From an uncultured Erysipelotrichaceae bacterium (GTDB taxonomy: Bacteria; Bacillota_I; Bacilli_A; Erysipelotrichales; Erysipelotrichaceae): DNA of 64,000 nucleotides. The notes under the pieces are model-generated. The model searched no databases. It saw only the letters and a program-made list of their open reading frames with translations, and had not been told where the DNA came from. A program made the position numbers and the translations under genes. Location of the stretch: the NCBI GenBank assembly GCA_902786245.1, contig CADABS010000002.1, positions 62,001-126,000 on the forward strand. The letters run 5' to 3'. This document shows, piece after piece, positions 61,207 to 64,000 of this stretch. Positions within the stretch are counted from its first letter, which is position 1. Each line of letters starts with the position of its first letter.

Positions 61207-62250
61207 ATGGCACAGATACAGACACAGATCAGAGAGAAAGAAAATACGCTTCATGAGGCACTGCAGGAACAGGAAGCCGCATATGATGCCCGTCAGGCGC
61301 AGATCCATGAACTTGAAAGAAAACTCGTGGAGGCGGATGCGTATCTATCGCAGCCCCGCGAGGTCTTTTACGGTATCGAAAGGTATATCGGCCATCTCCA
61401 TTATGAAGGCAGAGATTATGCCCTGAATGAGACCACACAGGCAGAAGTTATTACTGAAGAAAGCGGATCGAATTTTCTGCGGATTTCCGGTACAGACGGC
61501 AGCTTTGAAGTCCGGATTCCGGATTCCCTGAAAGAGGCAGCCGAAGCGTTTGCGGGTACCGTACGGACCGTATCGCTGAGTGCACCGTCGGAACTTGCCA
61601 GAGCAGAGACCGCTGCTGTTCTGCTGCAGGACAGGATCCGCGATATCCAGAATGACAATGCAAAGATCGATGCGATCCATGAAAGAGCCATGCGGGCAGA
61701 AGCGGAACTGGAAGTTCTGCGCAATGCAGAGAAGAAATCAAGAAAAAGAAAGATATGGGCGGCAGTCATCGGGGTGATCGCCTCGGCGATGCTTGTCGGC
61801 GGGCTGGTTCTGCGCATGCGCTCAGCACCCTCAGAAACCGTTCATGAAGAACCGGTCAGCGAAACCCAGGAGCCCGCGGTTCCGGAAGAAGAACCGGTCA
61901 TTCCGGAAGATGAACCGGTGGTTGTTGAAGAAGATCCGGTTGTCATCGAAGAAGAACAGCCTGCTTCGGAAGAAGTCCGACCGGAATTTGCGCAGACGAT
62001 GGCAGAACTGGAACAGTTCTTCAATGAATATATCAGTTTCATTGAAAAATTCTCGCAGGCGGATGATCAGGATACGGGAAAGATGCTGGCGGAATATATG
62101 CAGTATTTCAGCAGATACGGGCAGTCCTGGGAAAAACTGGAAAATCTGCAGTACAGCGATATGAACGATGCTGAACGGCAGCTGTATCAGGAGACGTTTG
62201 AAAGAATCATCAGCCGGCTTTCCGGTGTGATCGGCATGATAGAACAGTGA
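61207..62250 (+). CDS. Coiled-coil membrane protein with acidic linker, unknown
   Basis: 347 aa. Residues 1-48 form a coiled coil; a globular stretch (about 50-120) follows; a second coiled coil (about 125-178); one membrane helix (about 182-200, AAVIGVIASAMLVGGLVL); then a repetitive acidic linker of Glu/Pro/Val units (about 205-258, EEPV-type repeats); and a helical end domain (about 260-347, TMAELEQFFNEYISFIEKF) of a kind seen in uncharacterised Firmicutes surface proteins. No family assigned. RBS AGAAGGAAA. Confidence 0.75.
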   Translation: MAQIQTQIREKENTLHEALQEQEAAYDARQAQIHELERKLVEADAYLSQPREVFYGIERYIGHLHYEGRDYALNETTQAEVITEESGSNFLRISGTDGSFEVRIPDSLKEAAEAFAGTVRTVSLSAPSELARAETAAVLLQDRIRDIQNDNAKIDAIHERAMRAEAELEVLRNAEKKSRKRKIWAAVIGVIASAMLVGGLVLRMRSAPSETVHEEPVSETQEPAVPEEEPVIPEDEPVVVEEDPVVIEEEQPASEEVRPEFAQTMAELEQFFNEYISFIEKFSQADDQDTGKMLAEYMQYFSRYGQSWEKLENLQYSDMNDAERQLYQETFERIISRLSGVIGMIEQ

Positions 62251-62257
62251 ATGGTAA

Positions 62258-62287
62258 AAGAAAAGCTGACGTGTGTCAGTTTTCTTT
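62258..62287. terminator. Bidirectional terminator between two unknown membrane-protein genes
   Basis: CTGAC (62266-62270) and GTCAG (62275-62279), loop GTGT, flanked by AAAGAAAA and TTTTCTTTT. Confidence 0.75.
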
Positions 62288-63421
62288 TGCGAGCACATAT
62301 TCACCGAATACGCCGCTGAAGGAACATGCGTGTGTATCTTCGGTCCTGAACTGCATCGATCCGTCTGCCATCCGGTACAGATATCCGGTATAGGACATTG
62401 AGAATGCCGTAAACCGGCTCATCCATCCTTCGTATTCCGTCGTCAGGGAAACCTTGATATCGGTCAGAGAGGAATGGGAAGAGAACATCTGCGGAGAGGC
62501 ATAGATATCGGATATGCCGGTGATCGTCAGCGGACTGCCGAGGAACGATGCCTGCCAGCCGCAGCGGTCAAGCTCTGCTGTGACCATGGCTTCGATGATG
62601 CCGCGCAGTTCCTGTTTTTCTTCATCGCTCAGTTCGCGCGTATCGAGGATCAGCTCCGGCTTGTTGGAAACCGGATATTCCATGGAATCGAATGACAGCA
62701 TGATGCCTCTTTCCTGCAGAGCCTGCATATCCGCGTCGATCGTGATGGAGATGTTCGCATCATCGATAAAGGTATAGTCATAGCGGATGCCGAGATCCAG
62801 ATATTCCTGGGGAATCTGCAGTTCGACTTCCGGGACGCCCTGGTCCGTTGACCAGTAGGCGGTAACGCCGAGGAACGGATTGAGCATCGTATAGGACTGC
62901 AGGGAATGGACGGTATAGGTCCGGGAGAGCTCGGTCAGATTGTAATGGGCTCTGGCAGCTGCTTCCGGATCGAAGCTGCATGCATATTCAACGGTCTCAT
63001 TGTTGGAAAGGCCTTCTGCTTTGGTAAAGGAACAGGAGATGCTTTCAGCAAGTGTCCGGAGGTTCTCACGGTCTTCCTCCGGCAGGTTTCTGTCTTCTGC
63101 AGCCAGAAGCAGCGCATCGACTGCGCTCTGTTCGGGATGGAATCCTTCCCGGGGCACACCGATGCCGTCATAGCCTTCAAATTCGGGCTGTACATCGTTC
63201 AGTACAGGCAGCTCTCTGCCATAGACATAGATCCGCAGGTTGTAGATGAACAGACCAGCAGCGAGCAGCAGAGCGGAAATGACACCGAACCATGCCGGTC
63301 CCGGCATTCTGCCGAGATGGCTGAAAGGACGGACCACGGATCCGTCTGTTCTGTTTTCCTTTCCGGCGGACTGAAACGGAATCTGCAGTCCGTCGCCTGT
63401 TTCTGTACGGTTTTCTTTCAT
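62276..63421 (-). CDS. Single-span membrane protein, unknown
   Basis: 381 aa. A polar N-terminus (about 1-40) and a membrane helix (about 43-62, AWFGVISALLLAAGLFIYNL) are followed by a 315-residue domain outside the membrane with several beta-strand patterns (VPEVELQIPQEYLDLGIRYD, DDANISITIDADM). No recognised motif. Two cysteines (SISCSF, YACSF) could pair. Start ATG 63421 is weakly supported by its RBS. Divergent from pcp. Confidence 0.72.
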   Translation of the reverse strand: MKENRTETGDGLQIPFQSAGKENRTDGSVVRPFSHLGRMPGPAWFGVISALLLAAGLFIYNLRIYVYGRELPVLNDVQPEFEGYDGIGVPREGFHPEQSAVDALLLAAEDRNLPEEDRENLRTLAESISCSFTKAEGLSNNETVEYACSFDPEAAARAHYNLTELSRTYTVHSLQSYTMLNPFLGVTAYWSTDQGVPEVELQIPQEYLDLGIRYDYTFIDDANISITIDADMQALQERGIMLSFDSMEYPVSNKPELILDTRELSDEEKQELRGIIEAMVTAELDRCGWQASFLGSPLTITGISDIYASPQMFSSHSSLTDIKVSLTTEYEGWMSRFTAFSMSYTGYLYRMADGSMQFRTEDTHACSFSGVFGEYVLAKEN

Positions 63422-63458
63422 GGATTCATTTTAACGTATATTTATGTCTGCGTCAGTA

Positions 63459-63467
63459 TGCTACAAT
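63459..63467 (+). promoter_or_regulatory. pcp extended -10 promoter, start codon at the expected +1
   Basis: TGCTACAAT (63459-63467) is followed by seven bases and ATG 63475; no Shine-Dalgarno. Same layout as at rsmE. Confidence 0.65.
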
Positions 63468-63474
63468 TTCTGAT

Positions 63475-64000
63475 ATGAAAATCATGATAACAGGTTTTGA
63501 GCCTTTCGGCGGTGAAAGTGTCAATCCGTCGCTGGAGGCCGTCAAGCGTCTGCCGGATGAGATTGCCGGCGCACAGATATGCAAAGTACAGGTACCGGTG
63601 GTACGCTACCGGGCTCTGGAATGCATCAAGGCAAATGTAAGTTTCTACAGACCTGACGCAGTCATATCGGTCGGACAGGCAGGAGGAAGAATCGGAATAA
63701 CACCTGAGAGGATCGGTATCAACTGCGATGACTACGGTATTCCCGACAATGGCGGCAATGCCCCGGTCAATGAAAAGATCTTCGAAGACGGACCGGATGC
63801 GTATTTTGCGACACTGCCGGTGCTTGCGATGACAGAGGCAATCAAAGCGGCAGGCATCCCGGCATCGGTATCCAATACCGCCGGCACATATGTATGCAAT
63901 CATGTGCTCTACGGCACCAGGTATTTCCTGGAAAAGGAGTATCCCGGCATCATCAGCGGCTTCATCCATGTTCCCTTCATGCATGAACAGGCGATTGAGA
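63475..64000 (+). CDS. pcp: Pyroglutamyl-peptidase I, N-terminal part (cut by window end)
   Basis: Cysteine peptidase that removes N-terminal pyroglutamate. 175 residues visible of about 205-215. TGFEPFGGESVNPS at the start, catalytic Glu in GRIGITPERIGIN, catalytic Cys in AGTYVCNHVLYGT, catalytic His in GFIHVPFMHEQ. All three active-site residues are therefore inside the window. Probable leaderless transcript. Confidence 0.95.
   Translation, partial: MKIMITGFEPFGGESVNPSLEAVKRLPDEIAGAQICKVQVPVVRYRALECIKANVSFYRPDAVISVGQAGGRIGITPERIGINCDDYGIPDNGGNAPVNEKIFEDGPDAYFATLPVLAMTEAIKAAGIPASVSNTAGTYVCNHVLYGTRYFLEKEYPGIISGFIHVPFMHEQAIE

Noticed and set aside
61860-61985. DNA tandem repeat in the acidic linker of the 61207 gene
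   Set aside because: The EEPV-type units are imperfect at both DNA and protein level; it is a low-complexity linker, not a satellite or CRISPR.

Overview
The window is one dense stretch of a low-GC-lineage Firmicute chromosome whose own base composition is near 50% G+C. The gene content (PrpC/PrkC kinase pair, YqeH-YhbY-YqeK-RsfS cluster, UPF0154, two T-box leaders, PlsY, FemX-type ligase, no outer-membrane genes) and protein style fit an Erysipelotrichia-like gut bacterium; I cannot fix the genus. I see no tRNA, rRNA, CRISPR, insertion sequence or prophage.

Layout. 1-6001: translation and signalling operon rsmB (3' part)-rlmN-prpC-prkC-rsgA-rpe-thiN, ending against convergent rpmB. 6418-8795: ftsA-ftsZ. 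8864-9655 (minus): small membrane protein and free methionine-R-sulfoxide reductase, divergent from a T-box-controlled methionine ABC importer metQ-metN-metI (9745-12652). 12736-21687: MATE exporter, a frameshifted small lipoprotein, rsmE-mtaB-murE-deoC, rpsU, apt, rel. 21861-27690: oligopeptide importer oppABCDF. 27752-31032: T-box, hisS, aspS, followed by a structured small RNA (probable 6S) and a UPF0154 gene. 31655-33500 (minus): Na/Pi cotransporter-like protein behind a yybP-ykoY type (Mn2+) riboswitch. 33614-36658: membrane protein, HAD phosphatase, esterase, plsY. 36794-43697: parE-parC-yqeH-yhbY-yqeK-rsfS. 43779-51707: thioredoxin-like protein, dnaD-nth-PAS-pfkB-cyclophilin-M24 peptidase, an ABC exporter pair and a SagB-type oxidoreductase. 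51862-54744: second rpsU, second MATE, FemX-like ligase. 54849-56649 (minus): flavodoxin and UMF1-type MFS protein. 56820-59691: a GDPD/lipase/Nudix triple fusion and a spermidine-synthase-like protein. 59745-64000: mgtE, two membrane proteins of unknown role, and the start of pcp.

The most striking result: both ABC substrate-binding lipoproteins in the window, MetQ (10095-10982) and OppA (21861-23546), are circular permutations of their families. In each, the lipoprotein signal peptide is followed by what is normally the C-terminal half, then a short linker, then the normal N-terminal half; no family segment seems lost. Their partner permeases and ATPases have ordinary order. Two independent permutations of lipid-anchored binding proteins in one genome suggest a recurrent process or a changed way of presenting the binding protein to its permease, and deserve direct verification.

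Other points of note: a Mn2+-type riboswitch in front of a phosphate cotransporter-like gene; start codons placed exactly one promoter-to-start distance after extended -10 boxes (leaderless mRNA candidates at rsmE and pcp); a probable 6S RNA carrying a perfect 13-nt internal repeat; a YqeK protein with a decayed NadD half; and two different S21 genes.
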